Shown: positions 46,067-57,892 of the stretch, one piece after another
How the letters are laid out: every line of letters begins with the position of its first letter
Numbering within the stretch: the first letter of the stretch is position 1
NCBI GenBank assembly: GCA_034770075.1
Contig: CM068386.1
Location: forward strand, 39,613,990 to 39,677,989
Reading direction: 5' to 3'
Length of the DNA stretch: 64,000 nt
From: Aralia elata
Taxonomy: Eukaryota > Streptophyta > Magnoliopsida > Apiales > Araliaceae
Position numbers and translations under genes: made by a program
The notes under the pieces: model-generated
What the model saw: the letters and a program-made list of their open reading frames with translations, nothing else
Told to the model about the DNA's origin: nothing
Databases searched by the model: none

Positions 46067-49000
46067 CACTAAAGCCAATCGTCATGGTATCTAATACCCT
46101 TCTTCTCTAAGTGACGATCATCCTGCTGTTTGGATAAAGCTTCAGTAGATGGATATGCAATGTTGTTCTTGAGAGTCCACTATCTCTATAGTGACTTATC
46201 CTCTTTCAATGATTCCACAAATCAAATGAAAGTGCTGCAACACATGTTTGAATCCAAGATGAGACTTAGGAACTATTCCTAGTTCTGTGATGAACTTTTC
46301 ATCCAAACAATCAACTTGCAGCTTCATTTACAGCTATATACTTTGTCTTTGTCACTAAACCAACAACTCTTTGCTGTTTAGAACATTTCCAATTCACTGC
46401 ACCACCTTTTTAAGGTATCGATTTACCTTAAAGTGGATTTGTTATCGTTTTGGTCAATCTGAAAAACTTGAGTCTGTTAAGCCCTCTAGTTTTAATTCAG
46501 ACCTACCACGAATCATGATCACATCTTTAATACCGGTTAAGTACTTAAAGATGTTTATCACTGTCTTACAGTGATCTTCTCTAGAATATGACTGATCAAC
46601 ATCAGGCCTAGTATATTCATTGCATACATGATAGTAAATCATGCAATCTCTCCTTTAATTGGGATAATTTTAGAGAGATACTCTCCATGGCTCATCATCA
46701 TGAGACCTCTCTTGGAGTTTGCCATGCTAAACGCCTTTAGCATCAAATGAATATACGTTCCTTGGGTCAAGCCGAACATCCTTTTAAATCTATCTATATA
46801 GACTTATATCCCCAATATATAGGATGCTCCTCCCAAGTCATTCATGGAGGAATGTTTAGACAATTTTATCTTTACTGATTGTAGCATTGGTGTGTTATTC
46901 CTTATCAGTAGTATATCAACATATAATACTAGGAATGTCACAGTGCTCCCACTGACCCTTTTGTACACACTAGGTTCATTCTCGTCTTTGATAAAATCAA
47001 ACTCTTTTGATTGTCTCATCAAAATGAATGTTCCATCTTTGAGAAGCTTGCTTCAATCCATCAATGGATCATTGTAGCTTAAAACACGATTTGCTTCAAC
47101 CTTTGAAACAAATTCCTCTGGTTGTATCATACATACATTCTCCTCAAGTTTTCATTGAGGAAGGACGTCTCCACATCCATTTTGCCAGATTTTGTAATAA
47201 GCTGCAATCGCAAGTAAAATCCAAATGGACTTGAGCATTACCCGGTAATAAGGTTTTATCACAGTCAACTCCTTGACTTGAAAAACCTTTTAAACAGGTC
47301 TGGTCTTATAGGTCTCCACCTTGCCATTTGCCCCAGTCTTTCTCTAAAAGACCCATATTCACACTCTAGGCACTATGCCCTTTTGTGGAGTAACCAGAGT
47401 CTATACTTGCTTCTCATACATGGAGTCCATTTCGGATTTCATGGTCATCTACCATTTCTCTGAGTATCTTATACTCATAGCCTTATCGTATATAACTGGA
47501 TCATCATCCTCTATGATGTGTACCTCATCATCATCCTCTATGATGAATCCATACCTCTCAGGTATCTTCGGTACTCTTCCAGATTTACGATTCGGTTTGT
47601 GGTACAATAGGTCTATCTACAGGTTCCTCGGATCGACTTAAAGTGCTTTGTGGTTCTTGAACTCTTTCAAGATCTATTACCCTCCCACTAGCTCCTTCGA
47701 TGATAAACACCTTTATCTAAGAAGGCAGCGTGTAGGATTATAGTAATAATACCCTAAACTTTCTTTAGGATATCCCACAAATCTGCACTTGTCAGATTTT
47801 GTCCCAAACTTATCTTTGAAACCTTTTCACATAAGTTGGACAACCCCTTATCTTAACATATTTAAGACTAGGAATCCTCCCTATCCATAACCTTTATGGA
47901 GTTTTGGGGCCGGATTTTTGAGGTTACCTTATCTTGTAGATATGCAGCCATTTCTAGGGCATAACCCCAGATGGATACTAGAATGTCGGTAAAAATCATT
48001 ATGGACTGCACCATGTCCAACAAGATACAATTTCTCCTTTTAGATACACCAATCAATTATTGCGTATCAGGAGGTTTCCATTATGAGAAAATACCATTTT
48101 GAGATGATCTAGAAACTTATTGCACAAGTATACTATTCCTCGATCTGATCAAAGAATCTTAATACTCTGTCAATATGTTTCACTTCTGAATTCTTTGAAC
48201 ATTTCAAATGATTCAGACTTGTATTTCATCAAATACACATATTCAACTCTTTGAATGACCATCTCCTTTTCTTTTATTAGTTTGTTCAATTTGCAAAATA
48301 GTTTTCATGTAAGTCAAGTATACAAAGTCTATCAAGTAATCTTCCAGTTTCAAACAAAACATTATCATTATAAATAGAACAACAATTGTTCTTAAATATA
48401 ATACCAGAACCTTCCTTGTCCAACAACGGAAGTAATAATGTTTCTAAAGAGAACTGGAACATAATAACAACTTATTAACTTAATAGACTTGCCCATAGGC
48501 AATGCTAAACTATAAGTTCCTATGGTTAATGTAGCAACCTTTGCTCCATTCCCACACATAAGATTACTACTTTGTTTAGCTTTCTACTTCTACTTAGTCT
48601 CTGCATTGGATTACATACGTGAGAACTACAGCCGGTATCCAATACCCAAGTAGAACCTTGACTTATAGAAAAATTTATTTTTAATCATGAACAAATCTAT
48701 ATCTGTAACCGAAGCTTCACTAAGCTTCTTCTGGTTAGCCTCTGTAAGATTCTCCTTACAGTTTTCCTTTCCAGTATCCAGGCTTATTGCAGTGAAAGCA
48801 AACTCCTTTGCTATCTGCATCAGTCTTGTTCTTATTGTCCTTTGTTTTTGCCTTTCTTTTTACCTTCTTTGAATTGTTCTTCTTTTAAGAAGATCCTTTG
48901 GCCCTCTTTCGCTTCCTGGAAGAAACATCTACCAGTAAGACTTGGTCTTTCTTGGTTGGAAAGTGACTCTTACAGTTTTCAACATGTTTAAGCAACTCAG

Positions 49001-49480
49001 GCAGGCTGACATATAGCTTGTTCATGTGGAAATTCACAACAATTTGTGAGAAAGAGTCTGGAAGTGATTGCAAGATCAAATCTTGGATCATCTCTCCATC
49101 CATTAAAACCCAGTTGTCCCAATTGTTCAATCAGATTGATCATTTTAGGACATATGTCTGTACTGTGGTGCCATCGGTCATTCTAGATCGGAAGAGCTCC
49201 TTAGATATCTGATATCTAATAGTCCTACTTTCCTCACCCTTCAACTCCTTGAAGGTGCAGGAGTATAGTAGGAGCATCCATAGTTTCATGCTGACGCTGA
49301 AGCTCGTTACTCATGGATGCGAGCATGATGCATTGAGCCAACTGTGCATCATCTTGCCACTTTCTTAAAGTAGCAATCTCTTCCTCTGAGGCATTGTCTG
49401 CAACCATTGCAGGGATAGGCATATTAAAGACATAAGATAGTTTTTCAGCCTTGAGAACTATTCTCAAATTTCTTAACTAG
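46067..49480 (-). pseudogene. Gag-pol remains of Copia element D
   Basis: Right to left: UBN2-type Gag (VLKAEKLSYVFNMPIPAMV at about 49450; LILQSLPDSFSQIVVNFHMN near 49050), basic linker, knuckle CFHCNKPGYWKGNC (about 48770; Tyr replaces the zinc His), protease near 48620, then a jump across the pre-integrase domain and integrase core start to FEMFKEFRSEV (about 48190), integrase C-terminal part (47868-48056, SIWGYALEMAAYL), RT linker (about 47520-47700), RT with YVDI at about 46905-46920, and RNase H remains ending before the PPT. Stops and frameshifts occur in every domain. Usual Copia polyproteins are about 1300-1400 residues in one frame; here the longest piece is about 80. Confidence 0.9.
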
Positions 49481-49752
49481 TCCTTTTAATACGGTCCGAT
49501 TAATTAGCATCTAATATGCTCCGCAGTGATAGTGAATTAGACATTGTAAAATTCTATAAATGAATTTGTAATTTAACAACATTTTAGCATAAATTCATTT
49601 CTTAATTAATTACCAAAATAAATTAGGTCTTTATTTTAAATTAGTATCTCCCACTATTTTCATCAAACTATATTACCCTCAATACACAGTTCGGCAAATC
49701 TAAATAAAGATTTGCTAGTGAGAATAAGGATCCCATTTCAAATGTATATAGC

Positions 49753-50049
49753 CTTGTGGTGACACAACAAACGATATATTAAATAAATAGGTAGACAACT
49801 ATTGTCAATTACATCTCTATGTAAACTCCTTGTATTTTGCCTCTTAGATTATTTTGATCAAAGTGGTGACACATCCGAATCAAAATTATTCCAAGTTAAG
49901 TCCATCCTAGCACTTCCATATATTCGAAAGAAAAACACTGTCCTTGTGGTGACACAACAAAACAGCATCGTTCAGTCTATGTATAAGCATCAAATGTGAT
50001 AAAGCAACATCTTAAATATTTTAATACTTGCCTTGTGGTGACACAACAA
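49753..50049 (-). repeat. Four TTGTGGTGACACAACAA motifs, copy D
   Basis: Near 49753, 49861 (AGTGGTGACACATCC), 49941 and 50031, all keeping GTGGTGACAC. Confidence 0.8.
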
Positions 50050-50814
50050 ACTCATATTAAATATTTAATACTCTATTGTTTTACCATGCTAGAAGGCGAC
50101 GTTCGATATTCCAAATATCTTTGAACGCTTAGGACTTAATATAATTTCTTTGAGGGGTTTGTTATTATTTGTCTCATCTTGTTTAGCGCGCATGCACATA
50201 TATATATAAAATACGCGTCATATTATTTAACATGCGAAGCATGTTGGATAATATATAATATACATATAGTAAGCATGCACATATAGAATACTATATTCTA
50301 CCCGGATTGATTATGGACTTTTATTCTAGTTTGGTTCACTAGAGCCACCAAGTGAACCAAAAGGTCAAACCTAGGGTGCAAGAACAAAATTTAAATATAA
50401 CTATTACATTTAAACCCGGGCTCCATTACAAACGGGTCTTCAAGCGCTCCTTGCTCCTTTGTCTCCAATTCTTCAAGTAATTCTAACTAAACCTATTACA
50501 TAAACTATTTACAATAAATAGAAACCTTGATCAGCAGTCAAGGGGAGGTACATAGGAGGAAGATAGAATTTACATCAAGAAAAACTAGAGAAGACGAGGT
50601 ACGCAGACCCCATTTATAAAAACCCAATCATTCAAGCATCCACTAAAATAAATTCAATCACACATTGGTCAGTAGTCCATAATCAATCCCTATTTATTAT
50701 CATATATATCTCCATATGTATCAATAAATAACATTCATCTCATGAATAATAAAACCATTCCATATATGCATTGATATCAATTAATGGGCAATTAAAAGTT
50801 TACTCGAAATCTAA

Positions 50815-51110
50815 TTTTGAAACAAAAATAAACTCTTTTATTTTAATTAACATGGAAACCAATTTCAAGTCAAAATAAACTCTTTTATTTTAACTTAAAA
50901 TTATTGGAAAATAAAATATGTTGAATCCTATTCCTTATCAAAATAAACATCTTTATTTTTAAGGAAACATGGAATCCTATTCCATATGTGAATAAACTCC
51001 TTTTATTCCAGGAAACATGGAATCCTATTCCATATGTGAATAAACTCCTTTATTCTTAATTTATATCAATTAAATAAACCATTTATTTTAATTGAAGTAA
51101 AATTTATTTT
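50815..51110. repeat. AT-rich hairpin array in the Copia leader, copy D
   Basis: Examples: TTCCTT and AAGGAA outside AAAATAAA-CATC-TTTATTTT (about 50930-50970); CAATTAAATAAA with TTTATTTTAATTG around a CCA loop (about 51067-51094); AAGT/ACTT outside AAAATAAA-CTCT-TTTATTTT (about 50866-50900). Confidence 0.8.
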
Positions 51111-51121
51111 TCAGATTCTGT

Positions 51122-51256
51122 TGACCGGCGCAGCTGCGCCCAGAATGAATTGGGACACGGCGCAGCTGCGCTGCTCCCCAGAAAAAAAAACTGATTCTGG
51201 GTTTCGGCGCAGCTGCGCTCCAAAATGAACTGGAGGCGGCGCAGCTGCGCCGCGAC
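51122..51256. repeat. GC-rich palindrome block, Copia D (GCAGCTGC)
   Basis: Four copies of GCGCAGCTGCGC in the same positions and with the same spacers (AGAATGAATTGGG, CCCCAGAAA...CTGATTCTGGG, AAAATGAACTGGAGG) as the GCGGCCGC cores of A. Confidence 0.9.
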
Positions 51257-51354
51257 GCTGATTCAGAAAAATTTTTATTCTGCCCAAAAATTTCGATCCA
51301 ATCGCATACCATACATACATGGAATCATCATAATCGATAATTATCACAAGGTTA

Positions 51355-51367
51355 GGCTCTGATACCA
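51355..51367 (-). other. Primer-binding site of Copia element D
   Basis: Minus-strand TGGTATCAGAGCC, exact complement type of initiator-Met tRNA, one base from the LTR end. Confidence 0.9.
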
Positions 51368-51368
51368 C

Positions 51369-53200
51369 TGTTAGGTTTGTACATAGCGCGAACATGTAAT
51401 CCAATTACATAAATAGTGCGGAAGCGCGATAAAATCGGATTTTAAAATTTTTTATACAAACCATCACCATGATCATCCATGTGCTCAATTATCAATTAAA
51501 CGAAAGAGATAGAGATTAAGAAATTATACCCTCTTAGAACCGTGCTTCCTCGGGTACAAGTTCACCTCCAATTCCTTCGCGTTGTCCTTGAATTTCACCG
51601 ATTAAATTCCTTCCTTTGATCAACGTTAGCCACCCAAGTGTTTGGCCTCTAGAGGTGATCCACCAAGGAATAATAGTTATTCAAGAAGATGGGTGTTGGC
51701 AAAACCCTAGTTTCTATCTCTATAGAAATTGCAAGTACTCTCTCTCTCCAATTCTCATGGAAGAGTGTGTAACTGTCTAACAATCTAATTGTCTGATTGT
51801 CTAACCATAAATCATAATAAGACTCCTCTTATATATAGATATAGGGAACCCTCCTAAACTATTTAGGATTAGGGTTTTTATTTTAATTAAACTCCTTTAA
51901 TTAATTGAACTCCTAATCCAATTAGGAATTCATGAAAGAGTACTTCTATTAATTAATTCTCAATCCCTATTAGAAATTAAATAATAGTAATAGTAATAAT
52001 AATAATAAGACTCCTCTTATTAATTTATATTTAATATTTCCAAAATATTAAATAATAAATATTAAGCTATTTAATTTATTCTATCTTCATAGATTAAATT
52101 AAATACACTTAACTTATTATTACGATTATGCCATTTACTTCTTAAATAAATATTTTCCTTTTGCGGTGTGACCCTTTAGGTTCTCCATATTAAACCGGTT
52201 GTGAATAAATCAATTAGAACAATTCTAATCTTATTTAAATAAATAAATTAAACTATTTAATTCATTTAAATAAATAATATTTATTCTACAATAAGGGTAA
52301 GCCCCCTTAGCGATCAACGACTTTCCAGATAATATAGATTTCAACATTAATCACAAAAGAACCTTTTAGTGAATAGTTACCGTACAATTCAATCCTTCTA
52401 CCATACAATGTCCCAATTAAATATAAGACATGAAATTACTGTCAAGTCTTATTTTATTTAATTATATGTATTTCGATTCTGAAATGCACAACTCTGATAA
52501 TGCAAATTAGAATCTCCTTTCTAATTTCATTCTCCTTTGGCCAAAGACTTCTGAGTCGTCATTTATCGAATCACATAGGACATTCACTCCTTTTACTAGA
52601 AGTGGTAGATTCTTTGTTGATCATTCACCTATCTCCATGTATAACTTATTATACCCAATCATACCCTTTGATATACCCTAAGGGTCTTAAGGGACATGTC
52701 AAAGTATAACTCATCATACACAAGATACTATGATGATCTCAAGTCCAAGGATCACTTGTACTACTATCACTTGAGGAATTCCTATTGACAGGCGAGTAAA
52801 ACTCCATTAGGTATTCCTTAGCGAGCCACGTTCAGTGAACTTATTCTCTAATAAGCACCTACATACTTGCTTTAGTGTCTCCACACAAATGATTATGAGA
52901 TCAATCATACTCTTCATAAGAGCAAGCAACGTATGTACTAATCTATCCGGATTCACTAATCCCCTTTTTAGTAATCCATTGATTAGGAACAATTTTAGTT
53001 TGTGAGCTATCTAGAATTTAGATCTCATTAGCATGATCACCATCATGATTCTAAAAGCATTGCTCAAAACTATGGGTTTATCACATTTAATATAACAGCA
53101 CTATGTGGATAATGTAAAATGTCTTTTACAAACGAATAAGATTACAAAGTATATGCTACATCATATCAAATATGATTGGCTTGTGTGCATACTACTTTCA
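51369..53200 (-). mobile_element. 5' LTR of Copia element D
   Basis: 1832 bp, TGAAAGTAGT...CCTAACA on the minus strand, ending at 53200 next to CACAT (53201-53205). Confidence 0.95.
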
Positions 53201-53205
53201 CACAT

Positions 53206-54503
53206 GTGACTCCACTATCTTGGTACTAGCTAATGGATGCTGACTCAGCCATCACTAGCAGACTTAGGGAAGTAAAATACTCAGTGGTATAATAAATAAA
53301 TCTGCAGAAAGTTAGTCTCCAATGGAAGGTAGTGCAACGGAAAGATATCAACGACAAGCTTCCAATGGGAATAAAATAGAGAACTACAAAAGAGAGGAAC
53401 AACACTCGAATATGTGTGTGTTGGTATCCAGTGAGTAAGAGAGCTAGAACACAAACTGTACTATCAGCTAGAAGCTTCACTGCGACATGGGAGGTATGAC
53501 AAAGAGCTGGCATATGAGCTAAGAGTCGAATGACCAAGAAGCCAAGATCTAGAGCAACCAGATCTAGAACGGACAACTCTATGATCAAGCAAGGAACACT
53601 ATGGGCTGAAAAGAAAAACAAGTGACTTGGACAAGTCAAGTAGTGTTCAATGGAAGTGATCATCTACATCTGCTATGTACCAGAAGAAGGAAGGACTTCA
53701 ACGACCATCATCAACAGCATCCAGAAGAAGAACACTATGCCAAGTACCTAAAGATAAAAGAGAATAAAGTTCATCTTGGTAGCACAACCCAACAAACCAT
53801 CAACACACCAAAGAGAGCGGGGCGTCCTTGTCTTAAGTGACTAAACAAAGTCAAGTCTGCTGGACTTGCTGAGTACCAGAGGGTACAAGAGATTCTAAGT
53901 CTGCTGGACTTAGTCTACAGGTTCCAAGGTTGTTGGCCTTGAAGGGTTCTTTGTGAACTAGGTTTCCAAGTCTGCTGGACTTGAAGAGGGTTATAGGATC
54001 CTTGTCCGATGGACTAAAAACAACTCAATGTCTGCGGGACTCAAGAGGGATCAAAGGATCAATGTCTGCGGGACTTGAGGAGGGTCATAGGATCCTTACC
54101 TTTGTGGCTAAAAACAACTCTTGCCTGCTAGACTCGAGGAGGGCGTAGAGTCCTTGTCTTCGTAACTAAAACAATTAGTGGATTCCTATTTGTTGAAGTA
54201 GAAAAGTGGAGTAGGAGTTATTTCGTCTCCGAACCACTTAAAATCTCCTGTGTTATTTACCTTCTGTCATTTACTTTATGCTCAATAAACTACTATATCT
54301 GTTATTAACCATACTATAGATTTGTAAACTGAGCTGAAATTATGCTTGAATCTATGAAGGGGTTATTAATGATTATTCCGTTGTGCATGAATTGATTCTC
54401 TATCTCATAAACTGTTATACTTTCATTATTAAAAGGAAAAAGTTTTTTAAAGGATCTATTCAACCCCCCCTCTAGATCCACATTGTGTCTCCAAGAACCA
54501 ACA
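53206..54503 (+). mobile_element. 3' LTR of the Sirevirus-like element, second part
   Basis: Continues 42509-44219 after the D insertion and ends ...CAACCCCCCCTCTAGATC...CAAGAACCAACA at 54503; a C-rich run followed by TCTAG shortly before the end is typical for Sirevirus LTRs. It contains a repeat cluster at 53840-54160. ATCCA at 54504-54508 is the expected target duplication. Confidence 0.8.
53840..54160. repeat. GTCTGCTGGACT repeats in the Sirevirus LTR
   Basis: AAGTCTGCTGGACTT three times, then GTCCGATGGACT, GTCTGCGGGACT (twice) and GCCTGCTAGACT, alternating with GGATCCTT and GAGGAGGGTCATAG phrases, period about 35-60 bases. AGTC...GACT makes each word a small inverted repeat (AGTCtgctgGACT). 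Confidence 0.75.
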
Positions 54504-54912
54504 ATCCAGTAATTCCTGAAGTTGTATCAACAATTCTTTCACCTCCACTGGTGCCATACGATACGGAGCCTTCGAAATTGGTGCAGTCCCTGGAACTAAG
54601 TCTATTACAAATTCAATTTCCCTGTCTGGCGGAAGACCAGGTAATTCGCTTGGAAACACATCCGGAAACTCTCTTACTATCGGTATATCCTTGATTTCTA
54701 CACCTTCTTTCTTTGTATCTACAATATAGGCTAAATAGCCTTCACATCCTTTCTTTAACAACTTCCTGGCCTGCATCATCGTAAGACAACAAGAACATCT
54801 CAGCGATGTGCTACCATTAAACACTACCCACGACCGGTTAGGGGTCCGAAGGTTCACACTCTTCTTCTGACAGTCAATCACTGCCGCATGATCGTACAAC
54901 CAGTCCATTCCC
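54504..54912 (-). pseudogene. Protease end and RT start of Tekay-like element G
   Basis: Minus-strand open frame of about 136 codons without stops: GMDWLYDHAAVIDCQKK (end of the retroviral-type protease fold), GYLAYIVDTKKEGVEIKDIP, FPDVFPSELPGLPPDREIEF, PYRMAPVEVKELLIQLQELL (start of RT). It corresponds to residues about 95-230 of the H pol. It is cut on the left by the Sirevirus-like LTR and on the right by H. The rest of the RT should have continued left of the Sirevirus-like element and is absent from the window. It was probably functional until recently, as no internal stop is present. Confidence 0.9.
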
Positions 54913-57652
54913 TGTAACGAATGCAATTTTTGTGATTAAATAAAAATATTTATTGTATTATATAAATATTTTTATTAATTTATTTATGGAGTAAAATAAA
55001 TAATTTATAAAGTTATGGTGAAAGAATTTATGTTAAATGTTATTTAAATGTGATTTGATGTGATTATTCTAATTTAATTTAATAATTAAATTAGATGATT
55101 AAGTGATTTATTTGAATAAAGGATTTATTTGAATAAGATAATTTATTTGGTGTTATTGTTATTGGTTAAATAGAATTATTAGTTAACGTTTAATTGAATT
55201 TATTTCATAATAAGTTTAATTAAATTAAAAGTGTGACAATTAAAACTATATAGTAAAATGGATTATTAAAATAAATGGAAAAGGGTTTTATTTAGATAAA
55301 CCAAACAAGGTCTTGTGACCCTTGGTTAGTAAAAAGATTTATTTTTAATTGTAATTGCCAAACATAGCCTTATGGCTTTTGAATTATGTAACTGATGATT
55401 TAAAATTAAAGTACGTGATTATATTTTATCAGTTTTTATTTGGTAGCTTCATCAGTTTAATTGTTAAGTATAGAAAAGAAAGAACAGAGCTTTTGAGAGA
55501 AAAAGAAAAATTGAGAGTTGAGAGTTCTTTGAATTGAGAAGGAGAAGGAAGTGAATTGCTAAAGCTAAGGAGTTATATTTGTTTAGCTTGATGGTATAAT
55601 TTCTTTTAGATTTTGTTAGAAGTTTAATTCACTGTATATGGTTTTCACTTCTCTAAATGTAAATTTGTTAGCTCAATGCATGAATTATTTGATTATAATT
55701 GATTCTAAGCATGTATTAGAGATTATGTGATGATTATAAATCAATTTGAATGAATTAATCCATGAAAGCCTGTTTTAGAATGAAGTTTTTGGTTTTACAG
55801 AGTCTTACTTTTATGTATGGCTTATGTGCATGAAATTGGTGTTCAATTTGGTTATTAACCGGTGAATTGACATTTGATTATGATTATATGGTGAAAAACG
55901 AAAAAAATGCAAGTAGAATAGATTAAAATGGTTGAGAGATGAATTTACAGTGGTTGATTTCATTGAAATGGCTAAACTGTGAATATTTTGTATAAATAGT
56001 GAATTTTTGGATTCTAATTAGTTGATTAGGTGTATTATAATGGTTAAATTGGTTAGAAACATGTTGGGTAATTGTTTTCTAGCATATTTGATGTCTGGGT
56101 AAGTTTAAATTATGTATTGGATGGTAGAATTCGGAAACTTTTGGCCTAAGTTTTCACTGGTTCGCGAATTGTAGGAGATGATTGCCGAGTCTCTCGCCCC
56201 GGCGAGAATATTGAACTGGAAATCTTCGCCCCGACGAAGTCTCGCCCCGGCGAGAATATTAAACTGAAAATCTTCGCCCCAGCGAGATTTTTGTTAAGAA
56301 ATCCTCGCCCCGGCGAAGGAAACAGTAACTGAAATTTTTATTTTTATTTTTCTTTGTGATTTTACTATGATATTATAAACAAGTTTAAAACTTAAAGTAA
56401 GGTATAAAGTGACTAATGAGATACCACGAAGGTTGTTAAGCAAGTACTTAAAGATTATCGAATGACAATCGAGATGTTATAATGAAATAGGATAAGAACG
56501 AATCTTAAAGTGTATATTGTTCTGTAACTAATTATTGTTACCATTTTATAATCGAAATGTATAGGTCGATTAAAGAACGTGAATTATTTAATCTGTAATC
56601 TACGTACGAGGCAAGTTTTTTTTCCTCCCTTAAACTTGTTATTTCATTTAGAGCAAGTTTACTTTGATTGAGCAAGTTTATTAACCTTAGCTTATTGTTA
56701 TTCAAGCGGGGTTGTTACCATGTTAAGTACTTAAGCTTTATTCCAGTCGTTTAATATTCGATCATTGATTGTTATTCGAATTCCGAAAATAAACTTTATT
56801 GTATAATTTTATTGATGAATCAAATGTTTAGTGACTAGCAAACCCTTATTCATTCAGCTAGTCCTTAGTTCATGAGCGTTCTAAAGACTTAGAATATTTT
56901 AAAATTATTCCAAACCAAGTTCCTTTTGGTACGGATTCGGATGCTAAACTGAGATGAACAACCCTAATATAGGGGATTAATTACGCGACAGCGTTAAAAT
57001 GTTTGTGCACAATACATTGTACAAAGGGCTGATCCCCCTGAGTACGAGATGGATAGTCCATAGTCTATAAGACTGTTAAAGGTTACGGTAGAAATACTTG
57101 TTAACCTAGGATATAGTTCGAGGTCTTGTGACCCTCAGATACACTTTTATCCTTGAATCTATATTCAGTTCTTGAGCTAAGCATTCTATTGAGCTTTCAG
57201 ATTTTTGATTTGTCATTAATTGACTTCAGAAAAACTATTACTCCTTAGTAAGATTTATTCCAATATCATATAAATGTTATTGTTTTCATACTTGTAGGCA
57301 ATTGTTTGCTCACTCTTGTATTAAAAACATTGCAGCTAAGACTGAGAAATCAGATGAGCCGTCCACTAGCAAGGGCAAGGGCAAGATGAGCAAATGAAGA
57401 TGTTTAGTCTATTTGTTTTAGTTCTTTGTAAAAGACTTATTTAAATTTTATGTTTTTATTCCGCATTGATGTAATAGAGGTTAGATAACCTGGGATTTGT
57501 TTATTTAAGAGATTTGAGATGTAACCTTTTTTTGTGGGAAGATGCTTCATTCAGTTTAATAATATTATCTTTATCATGGGTAGTTAGTCATGAATGTTTG
57601 GTATAGTGAACACCAAATCTGTGGAGTTGAAGTACCGGATTTGGGGGTGTCA
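54913..57652 (+). mobile_element. 5' LTR of Tekay element H
   Basis: 2740 bp from TGTAACGAATGC to GGGGGTGTCA. The first 420 bases are repeated at 63580-64000. The primer site follows after five bases. GC-rich block 56193-56319. A U5-like TTTGCTCACTCTTG is at about 57307. TTCCC at 54908-54912 is the expected left target duplication. Short frames such as 55355-55537 are not genes. Confidence 0.9.
56193..56319. repeat. GC-rich palindrome block, Tekay LTR (CTCGCCCCGGCGAG)
   Basis: Five units: CTCGCCCCGGCGAG (56193-56206 and 56241-56254), TTCGCCCCGACGAA (56225-56238), TTCGCCCCAGCGAG (56273-56286) and CCTCGCCCCGGCGAAGG (56303-56319), separated by AATATTGAACTGGAAATC and similar spacers. CTC...GAG and TTC...GAA variants change on both arms. 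Confidence 0.85.
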
Positions 57653-57657
57653 GAGGT

Positions 57658-57669
57658 TGGTATCAGAGC
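57658..57669 (+). other. Primer-binding site of Tekay element H
   Basis: TGGTATCAGAGC, exact initiator-Met tRNA complement, five bases after the LTR end. Confidence 0.95.
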
Positions 57670-57892
57670 TGATAGGTTATGAACCTTTAGGTGGGGACAA
57701 CCTTAGGGTAGTAGCCTTTTAGAAGATAGAGAATATAGTGGTGATAAACTCTTATCGAGTTCTAAGTAATGGATTACGGAAATTCATAAAAGATAATAAA
57801 ATGATTATGTGTTATGTGCTTATTTGATAACAAACTTATGTGCTCGCGAGTATTATCGAGTAGTAATTAAAACTTGAAATTTTGGTGGCAGG

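Larger units (their letters stand above)
49481..51354 (-). mobile_element. 5' leader of Copia element D
   Basis: Non-coding leader with, right to left, the GC palindrome block (51122-51256), AT hairpin array (50815-51110), a central part with AAGAC/GCAGACC boxes, and four TTGTGGTGACACAACAA motifs (49753-50049). No ORF in it is credible. Confidence 0.85.
44220..53200 (-). mobile_element. Complete Copia element D, TSD CACAT
   Basis: 8981 bp with LTRs 44220-46054 and 51369-53200, PPT at 46055-46066 and primer site at 51355-51367 (all minus strand), flanked by CACAT on both sides. By eye the LTRs differ by about 11 substitutions and 3 short indels in 1.83 kb (about 0.6%), so it is a recent insertion. 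Coding capacity is nevertheless destroyed by lesions shared with A and B. Confidence 0.95.
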
